64,000 bases of DNA, from contig NZ_MLQS01000031.1 in the NCBI RefSeq assembly GCF_001866055.1, forward strand, positions 217,031 to 281,030, in the 5' to 3' direction. The position numbers and the translations under genes are program-made. The notes under the pieces are model-generated. The model saw only the letters and a program-made list of their open reading frames with translations, had not been told where the DNA came from and ran no database searches. The stretch's first letter is position 1, and the number at the start of each line of letters is the position of its first letter. This DNA comes from Anaerobacillus alkalidiazotrophicus (GTDB lineage Bacteria > Bacillota > Bacilli > Bacillales_H > Anaerobacillaceae). Shown here one piece after another: positions 27,700-37,121 of this stretch.

Positions 27700-28494
27700 A
27701 TGAGGATATTATTTATAGGTGACGTAGTAGGTTCGCCAGGAAGAGAAATGCTAACAACTTACTTACCAAAATTAAAATCAAAATATAAACCAACAGTTAC
27801 CATCGTAAACGGTGAAAATTCAGCAGCGGGAAAAGGTATAACAGAAAAAATTTATAAACAAATATTAGGATTAGGAGCTCAAGTTGTAACGCTAGGAAAC
27901 CACACTTGGGACCAACGAGAATTAATTGAAGTAATTGATCACTGCCCAACACTACTACGACCAGCGAATTTCCCAGTGGAAGTCCCAGGAAATGGCTATA
28001 CAATTATAAAGGTAAATCAAATAGAAGTAGGAGTCATAAGCTTACAAGGGAGAACATTTTTACCTCCGTTAGATTGCCCATTTAAAAAAGCAGATGAGTT
28101 AGTTAGTATAATAAAAAAGAAAACACCGATCATTTTTGTCGATTTTCACGCCGAAGCTACTAGTGAAAAACAAGCGATGGGTTGGTATTTGGATGGAAAA
28201 GTAACTGCAGTAATCGGGACTCATACACATGTACAAACTGGCGATTATCGCATATTACCAAATAGGACAGCATATATGACTGATGTAGGTATGACAGGTC
28301 CTTATGACGGCATTTTAGGGATGGAACGTACAGCTGTTTTGAACAAATTTTTAACAAACTTACCAGTAAGATTTGAAGTAGCAAAAGGTAGAGAACAGTT
28401 AAATGGTGTTATTATCGATGTTGATCAAAATACCGGTGGTGCAAAATCAATTACACCAATTATCATAAATGAAGACCATCCTTTTTTTGATTAA
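27700..28494 (+). CDS. ymdB: Metallophosphoesterase YmdB
   Basis: A 264-residue calcineurin-like phosphodiesterase. Metal motifs are visible in order: GDVVGSPGRE, NGENSAAGKG, LGNHTWDQ, DFHAEATSEK, GTHTHVQTGD. B. subtilis YmdB affects the switch to biofilm and nanotube formation and can hydrolyse cyclic nucleotides in vitro. ATG 27700 follows AGAGGTG; a longer frame from 27640 has no such site, and 264 residues matches the B. subtilis protein. Followed by spoVS, as in B. subtilis. Confidence 0.93.
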   Translation: MRILFIGDVVGSPGREMLTTYLPKLKSKYKPTVTIVNGENSAAGKGITEKIYKQILGLGAQVVTLGNHTWDQRELIEVIDHCPTLLRPANFPVEVPGNGYTIIKVNQIEVGVISLQGRTFLPPLDCPFKKADELVSIIKKKTPIIFVDFHAEATSEKQAMGWYLDGKVTAVIGTHTHVQTGDYRILPNRTAYMTDVGMTGPYDGILGMERTAVLNKFLTNLPVRFEVAKGREQLNGVIIDVDQNTGGAKSITPIIINEDHPFFD

Positions 28495-28722
28495 AGCTCA
28501 CTTACTAAGCAATATCAGTTTTACTTATACTTAATATCTTGATAAAAATACTAACTTTTAATTTAAACTTCTTAATATGTGGAATATCATGCTGTTTTTT
28601 GAATATATACAAAACAAGGCATTATTTGTTTTCAGAAACTATTTAAAAATTGAAGAAGCAGATCTATTATCATTCCAATAATGATAAAACACAGTTTCGC
28701 ATCATTAAGGAGGTTCGAAGGA

Positions 28723-28983
28723 ATGGAAGTATTAAAAGTTTCAGCAAAATCTAATCCAAATTCAGTAGCGGGTGCACTTGCGGGTGTCATTCGTGAACGG
28801 GGCGCTGCAGAAATTCAAGCCATTGGTGCAGGGGCACTAAACCAGTCTGTTAAGGCAATTGCTATAGCAAGAGGATTTGTTGCACCTAGTGGTATTGACT
28901 TAATTTGTATTCCAGCATTTACAGACATTAAAATTGATGGAGAAGAAAGAACAGCGATAAAGTTAATTGTAGAACCTAGGTAA
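28723..28983 (+). CDS. spoVS: Stage V sporulation protein S
   Basis: An 86-residue Alba-like small protein (MEVLKVSAKSNPNSVAGALAG start), highly conserved in spore formers, needed for septum and coat-stage progression. ATG 28723 is chosen from the perfect AAGGAGGT at 28707-28714; the upstream ATG at 28681 would include that site. The length equals the usual 86. A very strong terminator follows. Confidence 0.95.
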   Translation: MEVLKVSAKSNPNSVAGALAGVIRERGAAEIQAIGAGALNQSVKAIAIARGFVAPSGIDLICIPAFTDIKIDGEERTAIKLIVEPR

Positions 28984-28986
28984 AAC

Positions 28987-29024
28987 AAAAAGCCTGTTTG
29001 TTCTTGAACAAACAGGCTTTTTGT
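28987..29024 (+). terminator. Exceptionally long perfect terminator after spoVS
   Basis: A 17-bp perfect palindrome: AAAAAGCCTGTTTGTTC (28987-29003) pairs with 29006-29022. The hairpin plus flanking A and T runs could stop transcription on both strands. Downstream, 29025-29660 is AT-rich with no convincing gene. Confidence 0.9.
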
Positions 29025-29660
29025 TATCATTTTCAAAAATTATTGGTAATTGTCGGAAAGAGTTGTTAATTCGTTTTTAAAACTTTTCTTTTTTAGTAGG
29101 ATTTTGAATAGAAAAGGTGAACTATTAACTATGTTAAGAATAATAAAATTCATATTATTTATAAAGGCTCTCACAAAAAATGCACTGACAAATAGTGTCA
29201 GCGTTCACTTGTTATTTCAAAGAATTTTATCAACCATTCATTGTGTATAAAAAGGTAAAGTTTAAGTATTAAAAAAGGTGTTTCGTAAAGTTCAATAACG
29301 GGAGAAAACACTAAACCTGCTCTAAATAATAAGCTCTATAGGTTATAGAATTTATTATCACGGGTAAATATAACGTTTGTTGCATAGCGATATTAAATGT
29401 TAAATTGGAATTTAAATGCCTTTACATATTTTGTGTTGTAATAAACGGATAATAGCTCTATATACTAAAAATTAGAAGGATACAAAATATTGGTGATAAA
29501 TCTGTATTTTTGAACGTTGTTTAGCTGTAAAATTAAAGGGAGAAATTTCTTGATTTTTCCTTGTTTTAGGTCTATCATTGTAATCGTTCAGAACTTTAAC
29601 AAAATTGTCACAATTCATTTCCGTATCATGACATTGTCGTTGACCAAAGGGGTGGAAAAC

Positions 29661-31397
29661 ATGATCAATCAACTTTCTTGGAAAGTTGGAGGGCAACAAG
29701 GGGAAGGTATTGAAAGTACAGGTGAAATTTTTTCGATAGCTTTAAATAGACTTGGATATTATCTTTATGGATATCGTCACTTTTCTTCCCGAATTAAAGG
29801 TGGACATACAAACAATAAGATTCGTGTAAGTACGAAAGCCATTAACTCTATTTCTGATGATTTAGATATATTAGTTGCGTTTGATCAAGAGACAATCGAC
29901 GTAAATTTTCACGAATTAAGACATGGTGGAGTAGTTATAGCTGATTCTAAATTTAACCCAACTGTACCGGATAGTTCAAAAGTTATATTGCATGCAGTTC
30001 CTTTTACTGAAATTGCTAGTGATTTAGGTACATCATTAATGAAAAATATGGTAGCGGTAGGGGCATCGAGTGCATTGCTTGGCTTTTCATATGAAGCGTA
30101 CCGTGAGGTAGTAGAAGAAATATTTTCTCGAAAAGGTAGTTCGATTGTAGAGAGAAATATGGAAGCAATTAAACGGGGGGCTGAATTTTTAGATGCTACA
30201 AGCGGTCAGCCTGATTCATTTCATATGGCTAAAGCGGATGGGAAAAAACGCATGTTTATGATAGGTAACCATGCTATTGCGTTAGGTGCGTTAGCAGGAG
30301 GAGCTAGATTTATGCCTGCCTATCCAATAACGCCAGCATCTGAAATTATGGAATACTTAACAAAGAAATTACCAACTTTTGGTGGGGCTGTAATCCAAAC
30401 AGAAGATGAAATTGCAGCTTGTACGATGGCTATAGGAGCAAACTATGCCGGTGTTCGAACTTTGACTGCATCTGCAGGACCTGGTTTGTCACTAATGATG
30501 GAAGCAATTGGTTTGGCGGGAATAACCGAGACTCCACTTGTAATTATAAATACACAACGTGGTGGTCCAAGCACAGGACTTCCAACCAAACAGGAGCAAT
30601 CAGATCTAATGGCAATGATTTTCGGGACACACGGGGAAATTCCGAAGGTCGTTATTGCCCCTAGTACGGTTGAAGAAGCTTTTTATGATAGTGCAGAAGC
30701 TTTCAACATTGCTGAAGAATACCAGTGTCCAGTTATCCTTCTTACAGATTTGGCTTTATCCTTAGGTAAGCAAACTGTAGAACCGCTAGATCATAGTCGA
30801 TTAAAAATTCGAAGGGGAAAACTTGACATAAATGCAGAATTACCAGATACAAATGGTGAATATTTCAAGCGGTATGAGGTAACTAAGGATGGTATTTCAC
30901 CACGTGTTATCCCTGGAATGAAAAATGGAATTCATCATGTAACAGGTGTTGAACATAATGAGCAAGGAAAACCATCTGAAGACCCTAAGAATCGAACTTA
31001 TCAAATGAATAAACGATTATCTAAACTGAAAACCCTTCATGAAAAATTCAATATGCCGATCTATTCAAATGCTTCTCATGAAGAATGTGATTTGCTAATT
31101 ATTGGGTTTAATTCTACTAGAGGGACGATCGAGGAAATTATTCCACGATTAGAAGCCGACGGATTAAAAGTAAATCATGCGCAAATTCGCTTAGTTCATC
31201 CGTTTCCAGTTGATGAACTAAGGCCTTTGATAAATAATGCAAAAAAAGTTGTTGTAGTTGAAAATAATGCTACTGCACAACTTTCAAACATCATTAAGAT
31301 GAATATGTGTAATTGTAATCTAGAAAATATATTAAAATATGACGGAAATCCATTCTTACCATCTGATATTTATAATCAATGCAAGGAGTTGTTATAA
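29661..31397 (+). CDS. korA: 2-oxoacid:ferredoxin oxidoreductase subunit alpha (gamma-alpha fusion)
   Basis: A 578-residue subunit. The N-terminal domain (about 1-190; KVGGQQGEGIESTGEIF) is the gamma domain. The pyrimidine-binding alpha domain follows (FMPAYPITPASEIMEYL; GPGLSLMMEAIGLAG; NTQRGGPSTGLPTKQEQSD). With KorB it oxidatively decarboxylates a 2-oxoacid, probably 2-oxoglutarate, making acyl-CoA and reduced ferredoxin. ATG 29661 follows AAAGGGGTGG; the frame upstream to 29517 has no ribosome site. korB starts one base after the stop. In B. subtilis this locus holds tdh-kbl. Confidence 0.9.
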   Translation: MINQLSWKVGGQQGEGIESTGEIFSIALNRLGYYLYGYRHFSSRIKGGHTNNKIRVSTKAINSISDDLDILVAFDQETIDVNFHELRHGGVVIADSKFNPTVPDSSKVILHAVPFTEIASDLGTSLMKNMVAVGASSALLGFSYEAYREVVEEIFSRKGSSIVERNMEAIKRGAEFLDATSGQPDSFHMAKADGKKRMFMIGNHAIALGALAGGARFMPAYPITPASEIMEYLTKKLPTFGGAVIQTEDEIAACTMAIGANYAGVRTLTASAGPGLSLMMEAIGLAGITETPLVIINTQRGGPSTGLPTKQEQSDLMAMIFGTHGEIPKVVIAPSTVEEAFYDSAEAFNIAEEYQCPVILLTDLALSLGKQTVEPLDHSRLKIRRGKLDINAELPDTNGEYFKRYEVTKDGISPRVIPGMKNGIHHVTGVEHNEQGKPSEDPKNRTYQMNKRLSKLKTLHEKFNMPIYSNASHEECDLLIIGFNSTRGTIEEIIPRLEADGLKVNHAQIRLVHPFPVDELRPLINNAKKVVVVENNATAQLSNIIKMNMCNCNLENILKYDGNPFLPSDIYNQCKELL

Positions 31398-32264
31398 ATG
31401 GCTACATTTAAAGACTTCCGCAATAATATAAAGCCAAACTGGTGTCCTGGATGTGGGGATTTTTCCGTGCAAGCTTCAATTCAAAGAGCGGCAGCTAATG
31501 TAGGCTTACAACCAGAAGATCTTGCAATAGTTTCGGGGATTGGGTGCTCTGGTCGTATTTCAGGTTATATTAATTCATATGGGTTTCATGGTATTCATGG
31601 TCGTTCATTACCGATTGCTCAAGGAGTAAAGATGGCTAATCGTGAATTAACTGTTATTGCTTCAGGTGGAGATGGAGATGGCTTTGCTATTGGAATGGGC
31701 CACACGGTTCACGCAATTAGAAGAAACATTGATATAACTTATATAGTAATGGATAATCAAATTTATGGATTAACTAAAGGGCAAACATCACCAAGAAGTG
31801 AGATGGGATTTAAAACAAAAAGTACACCAGCAGGGTCAATTGAATCTGCTATTGGAATAATGGAACTAGCGATCTCTGCAGGTGCAAGTTTTGTTGCCCA
31901 AAGCTTTTCAAGTGATTTAAAGGAGTTAACATCAATTATTGAACAAGGTATAAAACATAAAGGCTTTTCATTTATTAATGTATTTAGCCCATGCGTTACA
32001 TTTAATAAAATTAATACGTATGAATGGTTCAAACAGAACATTAAAAAGTTAGATACAATTGAAGGTTATGATCTAACAAATCGTGTTCAAGCAGTAAATA
32101 CATTAATGGAATATAATGGACTTGTAACTGGGCTAATATATCAAAACAAACAAAAGCCATCTTATGAAGAGTTAGTTCCAGGTTTTAGAGAGGGTGCTTT
32201 AGCCAAGCAAGATATTTCTCTAAAAAAAGAAACGTTCGATCATTTGCTAACAGAATTTATGTAA
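31398..32264 (+). CDS. korB: 2-oxoacid:ferredoxin oxidoreductase subunit beta
   Basis: A 288-residue thiamine-diphosphate subunit. WCPGCGDFS near residue 16 supplies iron-sulfur cysteines, with GIGCSGR and SPCVTF as further cysteine sites. The TPP/Mg motif GDGDGFAIGMGH continues to a terminal N (VMDNQIYGLTKGQTSP). It is translated directly after korA. Substrate (2-oxoglutarate or pyruvate) cannot be told from sequence alone. The partner ferredoxin is not in the window. Confidence 0.9.
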   Translation: MATFKDFRNNIKPNWCPGCGDFSVQASIQRAAANVGLQPEDLAIVSGIGCSGRISGYINSYGFHGIHGRSLPIAQGVKMANRELTVIASGGDGDGFAIGMGHTVHAIRRNIDITYIVMDNQIYGLTKGQTSPRSEMGFKTKSTPAGSIESAIGIMELAISAGASFVAQSFSSDLKELTSIIEQGIKHKGFSFINVFSPCVTFNKINTYEWFKQNIKKLDTIEGYDLTNRVQAVNTLMEYNGLVTGLIYQNKQKPSYEELVPGFREGALAKQDISLKKETFDHLLTEFM

Positions 32265-32278
32265 AGTTATTTTACTAT

Positions 32279-32320
32279 AAAACACGCAAAGAAATTTATT
32301 TTTCTTGCGTGTTTTATTAT
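32279..32320 (+). terminator. Intrinsic terminator after korAB
   Basis: AAAACACGCAA (32279-32289) pairs with TTGCGTGTTTT (32305-32315), with inner AGAAA/TTTCT pairs. An AT-rich tail follows. Confidence 0.85.
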
Positions 32321-32489
32321 GTATCCTTATTAAAATTAAGTGTTTGTATTTTGTCGATCCAAAAGTAGGCTGTGTATTACTTTGATGAAGAAGAGCTCAG
32401 CTAAATGTAGCTAAGTTTTAATGTTTATTCACATTGGCAAAAGTCAATAGTGTTTAGTAGAGTGAAAAAGTGAATAGCACTTTAAGGTT

Positions 32490-32603
32490 ATATTTATCCC
32501 ACTCTTAAGTGATTAGGACACCCAACTCAAAACGAAAGAAAATCGAATAGTTTAGGTGTGGGATGAAAGAACCCCCCACTGATTGTTAGTTCAACTTATC
32601 GAT
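32490..32603. repeat. IS605-end-like palindromic element, degenerate copy
   Basis: TTTATCCCACTCTTAAG starts the block. ACCCAACTCAAAAC, GAAAGAAAATCGAATAG and TTTAGGTGTGGGAT follow in the order seen at 441-529, then CCCCCCACTGATTG. The outer GGGGCAG/CTGCCCC arms of the 441 copy are lost, so this is a decayed copy. The remaining gap between korB and miaB shows no gene. Confidence 0.55.
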
Positions 32604-32686
32604 TTTCGAAAACTATTGAGTTTAAAGTTTTAACCCGTTATACTAGAATATTGTTACTATTAATTAAGAAAAGAGGAGAATGTACG

Positions 32687-34234
32687 ATGAATGAACAACA
32701 GAAAAAGCAAATGACAATTAACCTAGACCTTTCTTCTGCGGACAAAAAATCCGGACAGAAAAAAGACTACGGTCAATATTTTCAAACTACTTTCACACAG
32801 CCTAATTTGAAAGAGGCTAAGCGTCGTGGAAAAGAAGATGTGAAGGTTCATTATGACTTTGATATTCCAGAAGAAATGCGTAATCTAGGGGATGGAAGAA
32901 AATTCCTCATCCGTACGTATGGCTGCCAAATGAATGAACATGATTCGGAAAATATGGCTGGGATATTACTTGAAATGGGATTCGAACCAACAGGAATAAC
33001 TGAAGAGGCTGATGTTATTCTATTAAACACATGTGCTATTCGTGAAAATGCTGAAAACAAAGTATTTGGCGAAATTGGAAACTTAAAACCATTAAAAAGA
33101 GAAAAACCAGAATTAATTATTGGTGTTTGTGGTTGTATGTCACAAGAAGAAAATGTTGTAAACAAAATTTTATCGAAACATCAGCAAGTAGACTTGATTT
33201 TTGGAACACACAATATCCACCGACTTCCACATCTAATAAAAGATGCAATTTTTAACAAAGAAATGGTTATTGAAGTGTGGTCAAAAGAAGGAGATATTAT
33301 TGAAAATATGCCTCGTGCACGTCGTGGACAATTACAAGGGTGGGTAAACATTATGTACGGCTGTGATAAATTTTGTACGTACTGTATTGTGCCTTATACA
33401 CGAGGAAAAGAAAGAAGTAGACGTCCTGAGGATATCATTAGTGAGGTACGCGAATTAGCTCGTTTAGGTTATAAAGAAATAACGTTATTAGGACAAAACG
33501 TAAATGCATACGGTAAAGATTTTGAGGATATGGAATACGGATTAGGTCATTTAATGGATGAAATTCATAAAATTGATATCCCGAGGGTTCGTTTTACTAC
33601 TAGTCATCCAAGAGATTTTGATGACTATTTAATTGATGTTTTAGCTAAGGGTGGAAATTTAGTAGAGCATATTCATTTACCAGTTCAAAGTGGGAATACA
33701 GAAATTTTAAAATTGATGGCAAGAAAATACACTCGAGATCAATATGTTGAGTTAGCAAATAAAATTAAAACCAAAATTCCAAATGCTACATTAACTACTG
33801 ATATTATCGTAGGGTTCCCTAATGAAACTGAGGAGCAATTTGAAGATACATTGTCGCTAGTTAAAGAGATGAAATATGATAGTGCCTATACGTATGTTTA
33901 TTCTCCAAGAGAAGGCACACCAGCAGCAAAAATGGAAGATAATGTTCCACATGAAGTGAAACGTGATCGTTTACAACGTTTGAATGCTGTTATTAACGAT
34001 ATTTCAGCTCAAAAGAATAAAGAGTTAGAAGGAAAAGTTTTGGAAGTACTTGTTGAGGGAGAAAGTAAGAAAAATCCGGAGATTTTATCTGGAAGAACAA
34101 GAACCAACAAACTTGTTAATTTTTCTGGATCAAAATCTGTGATTGGGCAGATTGTTCACGTCAAAATTACAGCAGCAAAAACTTGGTCGTTAGACGGTCA
34201 AATTGTAAAAGAGGATGCTGAGGTGAAAGCATAA
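32687..34234 (+). CDS. miaB: tRNA-2-methylthio-N6-dimethylallyladenosine synthase
   Basis: A 515-residue radical-SAM methylthiotransferase acting on i6A37 of tRNAs. N-terminal UPF0004 cysteines lie in [24 protein letters not shown] and GVCGCMSQ. The radical-SAM CxxxCxxC is in [17 protein letters not shown], and a C-terminal TRAM domain ends the protein. The substrate base is first made by MiaA (42.9 kb). ATG 32687 is chosen from AGAGGAG at 32672-32679; the upstream in-frame start at 32651 has no site. ricA follows after 1 nt. Confidence 0.95.
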   Translation: MNEQQKKQMTINLDLSSADKKSGQKKDYGQYFQTTFTQPNLKEAKRRGKEDVKVHYDFDIPEEMRNLGDGRKFLIRTYGCQMNEHDSENMAGILLEMGFEPTGITEEADVILLNTCAIRENAENKVFGEIGNLKPLKREKPELIIGVCGCMSQEENVVNKILSKHQQVDLIFGTHNIHRLPHLIKDAIFNKEMVIEVWSKEGDIIENMPRARRGQLQGWVNIMYGCDKFCTYCIVPYTRGKERSRRPEDIISEVRELARLGYKEITLLGQNVNAYGKDFEDMEYGLGHLMDEIHKIDIPRVRFTTSHPRDFDDYLIDVLAKGGNLVEHIHLPVQSGNTEILKLMARKYTRDQYVELANKIKTKIPNATLTTDIIVGFPNETEEQFEDTLSLVKEMKYDSAYTYVYSPREGTPAAKMEDNVPHEVKRDRLQRLNAVINDISAQKNKELEGKVLEVLVEGESKKNPEILSGRTRTNKLVNFSGSKSVIGQIVHVKITAAKTWSLDGQIVKEDAEVKA

Positions 34235-34235
34235 A

Positions 34236-34649
34236 GTGGATAAAATTTATTCAAAAGATGAGATCCTATCAAAAGCAAAATCAATTGCTAAAATGATCTC
34301 TGAAACTGAGGAAGTAGAACTTTTCAAACAGGCTGAATCACAAGTTAATAATTCTACAAAAGTTCAACATTTAATTAGTCAAATAAAAAGAATGCAAAAA
34401 GAAGCTGTTAATTTACAACATTATGGTAAATTCGAAGCTTTAAAAAAAGCAGAACAAGAAATTGCAACACTTCAAACTGAATTGGATGGAATTCCATTAG
34501 TGAAACAATTTAAACAAAGTCAAGTGGATGTAAATGAATTGTTGCAGTTTGTAGCAACTACAATTTCAACTACTGTTACTAATGAGATGGAGAAAACTAC
34601 AGGTGGGGATATTTTACAAGGAACTACTAATAAAAGAAACACTAAATAG
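34236..34649 (+). CDS. ricA: RicA (YmcA), RicAFT complex subunit
   Basis: A 137-residue helical YlbF/YmcA-family protein with a GTG start one base after the miaB stop. In B. subtilis RicA with RicF and RicT binds RNase Y and is needed for mRNA processing, biofilm, competence and sporulation. The complex carries iron-sulfur clusters, but this sequence has no cysteine at all, so any ligands must come from partners. The family match is clear in FKQAESQVNNSTKVQHLISQ (about residues 30-50). A strong terminator follows. Confidence 0.9.
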   Translation: MDKIYSKDEILSKAKSIAKMISETEEVELFKQAESQVNNSTKVQHLISQIKRMQKEAVNLQHYGKFEALKKAEQEIATLQTELDGIPLVKQFKQSQVDVNELLQFVATTISTTVTNEMEKTTGGDILQGTTNKRNTK

Positions 34650-34808
34650 TAAATTATCTTCGACTCATTTAGAAAAGTATTCCCAATTTTAAAATTTGAC
34701 ATAAATAATGGTTTTGTCAGAAAATAATCTTTCTCTTAAGAATGAATTTTTGTAACTATCATCATTGGTAAGATGGTTTACGAATAATTAAAAATCCTTA
34801 TGTATAAT

Positions 34809-34886
34809 ATCTAGCTCTACCTACATTTAAACTAAGGCTTACATTGTAACCTAGTTTGAATTGAGGTAATTGAGCTAGATTTTTTA
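34809..34886 (+). terminator. Large intrinsic terminator of the miaB-ricA operon
   Basis: ATCTAGCTC (34809-34817) pairs with GAGCTAGAT (34872-34880). Inner CC/GG and AAACT/AGTTT pairs lengthen it, and six or more T follow. Confidence 0.8.
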
Positions 34887-35076
34887 ATAGTATCTTAAAT
34901 TTCACGTACCGTATTAAGTTAAAAGATTTGTGGAATGAAAATCAAAATATAGCCATATATATAAATGAAAAAGAAAATGAAATTAGCACAACTACGAATG
35001 TTTTGACATATGCTTTAATATCAATGTTATAGGAAACTATTTTGAACGTTTTCTTCGAATAATCCAAATAGTTAGC

Positions 35077-35105
35077 ACAATAGTCATTTGTCTTGCATAG
35101 GATGA
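35077..35105 (+). promoter_or_regulatory. Possible SigE/SigK-type promoter of cotE
   Basis: CATAGGAT near 35095-35102 fits the CATAnnnT -10 of mother-cell sigma factors, with ATA about 13 bp upstream as a weak -35. B. subtilis cotE is known to use SigE and SigK promoters. The rest of the 34887-35201 gap shows nothing else. Confidence 0.35.
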
Positions 35106-35201
35106 GAGTGAAGACTGTTTGGGAGGGACTTTTATATAAGATTAACAAATGTGTAGAAGTCTCGCGGAGAACAACCAATTGTTTGAGGAGGGTAAAAACA
35201 A

Positions 35202-35774
35202 ATGTCGCAAACAGAAAAAGAATTAAACTACAGAGAGATTATTACAAAAGCCGTTTGTGGAAAAGGGAGAAAATTCTCACAAGCAAGTCATACGATACGC
35301 CCTTCCCATAAACCGTCAAGTATTTTAGGTTGTTGGATCATTAACCATAAGTACGAGGCGGAAAAGAAGGGAGATTGTATCGAAGTTCGTGGAAGCTATG
35401 ATGCTAATATCTGGTTCTCGTATAGTAACAATACAAAAACAGAAGTAGCGACAGAGACGGTAACTTACACAGATGTTGTTCCACTAACTTTGCAAGACAA
35501 AAATGTTTTAAGTGAGGAGCTCGAAGTAATTGCTAGAGCAATTCAACAACCTAATACTCTTGAAGCTACTATAGCCCCTAATGGAACGAATGTGATTGTT
35601 CAAGTAGAGCGAGAATTTTTAGTGGAATGTATTGGGGAGACAAAGGTTTGTGTGTATGTTAATCCAGATGGGATTTCAGACGAACTAGATGCTAAGACAT
35701 GGGATTATGATGTAGAAGATGAAGAGTTCGAAGATTTAGACCCTAACTTCTTAACAGGTGAATTAGAAGAATAA
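35202..35774 (+). CDS. cotE: Outer spore coat morphogenetic protein CotE
   Basis: A 190-residue coat assembly protein ([17 protein letters not shown] near residue 12; [13 protein letters not shown] near residue 42; strongly acidic C-terminus [11 protein letters not shown]). CotE encases the forespore and recruits the outer coat. The ATG follows TTGAGGAGGG. It lies between ricA and mutS, the B. subtilis order, but with an extra gene inserted after it. The acidic tail is the usual interaction region. Confidence 0.95.
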   Translation: MSQTEKELNYREIITKAVCGKGRKFSQASHTIRPSHKPSSILGCWIINHKYEAEKKGDCIEVRGSYDANIWFSYSNNTKTEVATETVTYTDVVPLTLQDKNVLSEELEVIARAIQQPNTLEATIAPNGTNVIVQVEREFLVECIGETKVCVYVNPDGISDELDAKTWDYDVEDEEFEDLDPNFLTGELEE

Positions 35775-35815
35775 AAAAGCTAGGAAGAAGTTTACTTCTT
35801 CCTAGCTTTTTTCAT
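35774..35815 (+). terminator. Strong terminator after cotE
   Basis: AAAAAAGCTAGGAAGAAGT (35774-35792) pairs along its full length with 35795-35813, with a T run at the end. Confidence 0.9.
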
Positions 35816-35887
35816 AAAATCATTTAAGACTTGCGAATAGGAATTTGTGTGTAAGTTCAGCTGTATTATAAAGGAAGAAGGTGAATT

Positions 35888-37051
35888 ATGACTATTGATG
35901 ATAAAATAATTTCTTTTCACGAGAAAATTAATTTTAAGCTAAAGCCACTGTTGCCCTCTATGCTTAAACATCATGGGATAAAATTAGGTGAGATACATAA
36001 CGGGGGAAGAAATCAAGTTAAAGTACGAGCATTTCATTTTAATTTATTATCAGCTAAAAGAGGTACATGTACCTCAGCTTTGCTATTTTCTTCAAACATA
36101 GTTTGGAAAGAAATTCAATGCGATGAATTTTATTTCGAAAAAGAACTTAAGGAATTTGCGATCCAATGTTTGTATTTATTATCCATTCCTCTTGGAGAAT
36201 GTGTGGTTCAACGCTGCGGTAAAAAGGAGATTACTGTTATAAAAATTAGGTCGCTAAAGTTTGGAGAATTAACTAAGAAAGAGAAGGAATTATTATTATT
36301 GACATTGGAGAATAAAAACAAAAGTTTTGAAAATGTAACGTTTGGTTGTGACATCGAGTTAATGGTAAAAAACTTAGATACATCAAGTTTTATGAACATG
36401 GATGTTTTATTAAAAGAAGGTCAAATAGGACTTGATGATGCAATTGCTGTTCATAAGAAGAAAGTAATTCACCCTATTGTGGAAGTACGTTCCAAACCTG
36501 CAAATAATATGACAGAACTTTTTGATGATGTTTTTCTTTTGTATAAGAAGCTACGAAAGGCGACATCGAATCATGATTTAACTATTATTACAGACGCGCA
36601 TCCATTTGGACGTTTTTTCCTTGGAGGTCATATTCACTTTGGAAATATCCCACTTACATTTCAGCATGTACGTTTACTAGATCAATTTGTTACTATTCCT
36701 TTTTCATACGTAGAGCAAAAACCATCTTTCCAACGTAGACGATATTACGGTAGATTAGGATCAGTAAAAGAAAATCGGTTTCAAGGTTTTGAATATCGAG
36801 TATTACCATCATGGTTTAAACTAATCCCAAATAGTTTACCCTTGCTCCTATGGGTTGAATTTTTAATGAAAAACCCTACTAAGTTAGAAGCTTCTAACTT
36901 TCAGAAAAAAGATTTACATAGTTACTATTGTTGTGATTATCAAACCAGATCTTTAACGAATTGGATAAATGAAAATGAGGACTATTTTATTGAAAAAAGG
37001 GAAAAAGCTTTATTTAATAATTATGTGTCGTTCCTTAAAAAACTCGTCTAA
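35888..37051 (+). CDS. Putative amidoligase (phiEco32-like COOH-NH2 ligase type 2 family)
   Basis: A 387-residue protein. From about residue 150 it shows a glutamine-synthetase/GCS-type amidoligase pattern: FGCDIELMV, then GQIGLDDAI, HPIVEVRSKPANN, GGHIHFGNIPL, and RRYYGRLGSVKENRFQGFEYRVLPSWF. The acidic D/E, the HIH pair and the arginines are expected ATP/metal and carboxylate ligands. The first 140 residues are an unrecognised domain. Such enzymes form amide bonds on peptides. The ATG follows AAGGAAGAAGGTG. Sitting between cotE and mutS, a spore-coat peptide modification role is tempting but only inferred. Confidence 0.7.
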   Translation: MTIDDKIISFHEKINFKLKPLLPSMLKHHGIKLGEIHNGGRNQVKVRAFHFNLLSAKRGTCTSALLFSSNIVWKEIQCDEFYFEKELKEFAIQCLYLLSIPLGECVVQRCGKKEITVIKIRSLKFGELTKKEKELLLLTLENKNKSFENVTFGCDIELMVKNLDTSSFMNMDVLLKEGQIGLDDAIAVHKKKVIHPIVEVRSKPANNMTELFDDVFLLYKKLRKATSNHDLTIITDAHPFGRFFLGGHIHFGNIPLTFQHVRLLDQFVTIPFSYVEQKPSFQRRRYYGRLGSVKENRFQGFEYRVLPSWFKLIPNSLPLLLWVEFLMKNPTKLEASNFQKKDLHSYYCCDYQTRSLTNWINENEDYFIEKREKALFNNYVSFLKKLV

Positions 37052-37079
37052 AATTGTCGAGCATACTCTATGAATATGG

Positions 37080-37085
37080 TATAAT
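37080..37085 (+). promoter_or_regulatory. Extended -10 promoter of mutS
   Basis: TATAAT preceded by TGG (extended -10), with no good -35 at normal spacing. It lies 37 nt before the mutS start. Confidence 0.5.
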
Positions 37086-37121
37086 ATTTATCGGTGACTA
37101 AAGAAATTGGAGGAACATTTA

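Noticed and set aside
29050..29250. 66-codon open frame after spoVS
   Set aside because: No ribosome site, no family resemblance, and composition like the surrounding AT-rich spacer.
35093..35311. 72-codon frame overlapping the start of cotE
   Set aside because: It lies in another frame of cotE, has no family match, and cotE has the proper ribosome site.
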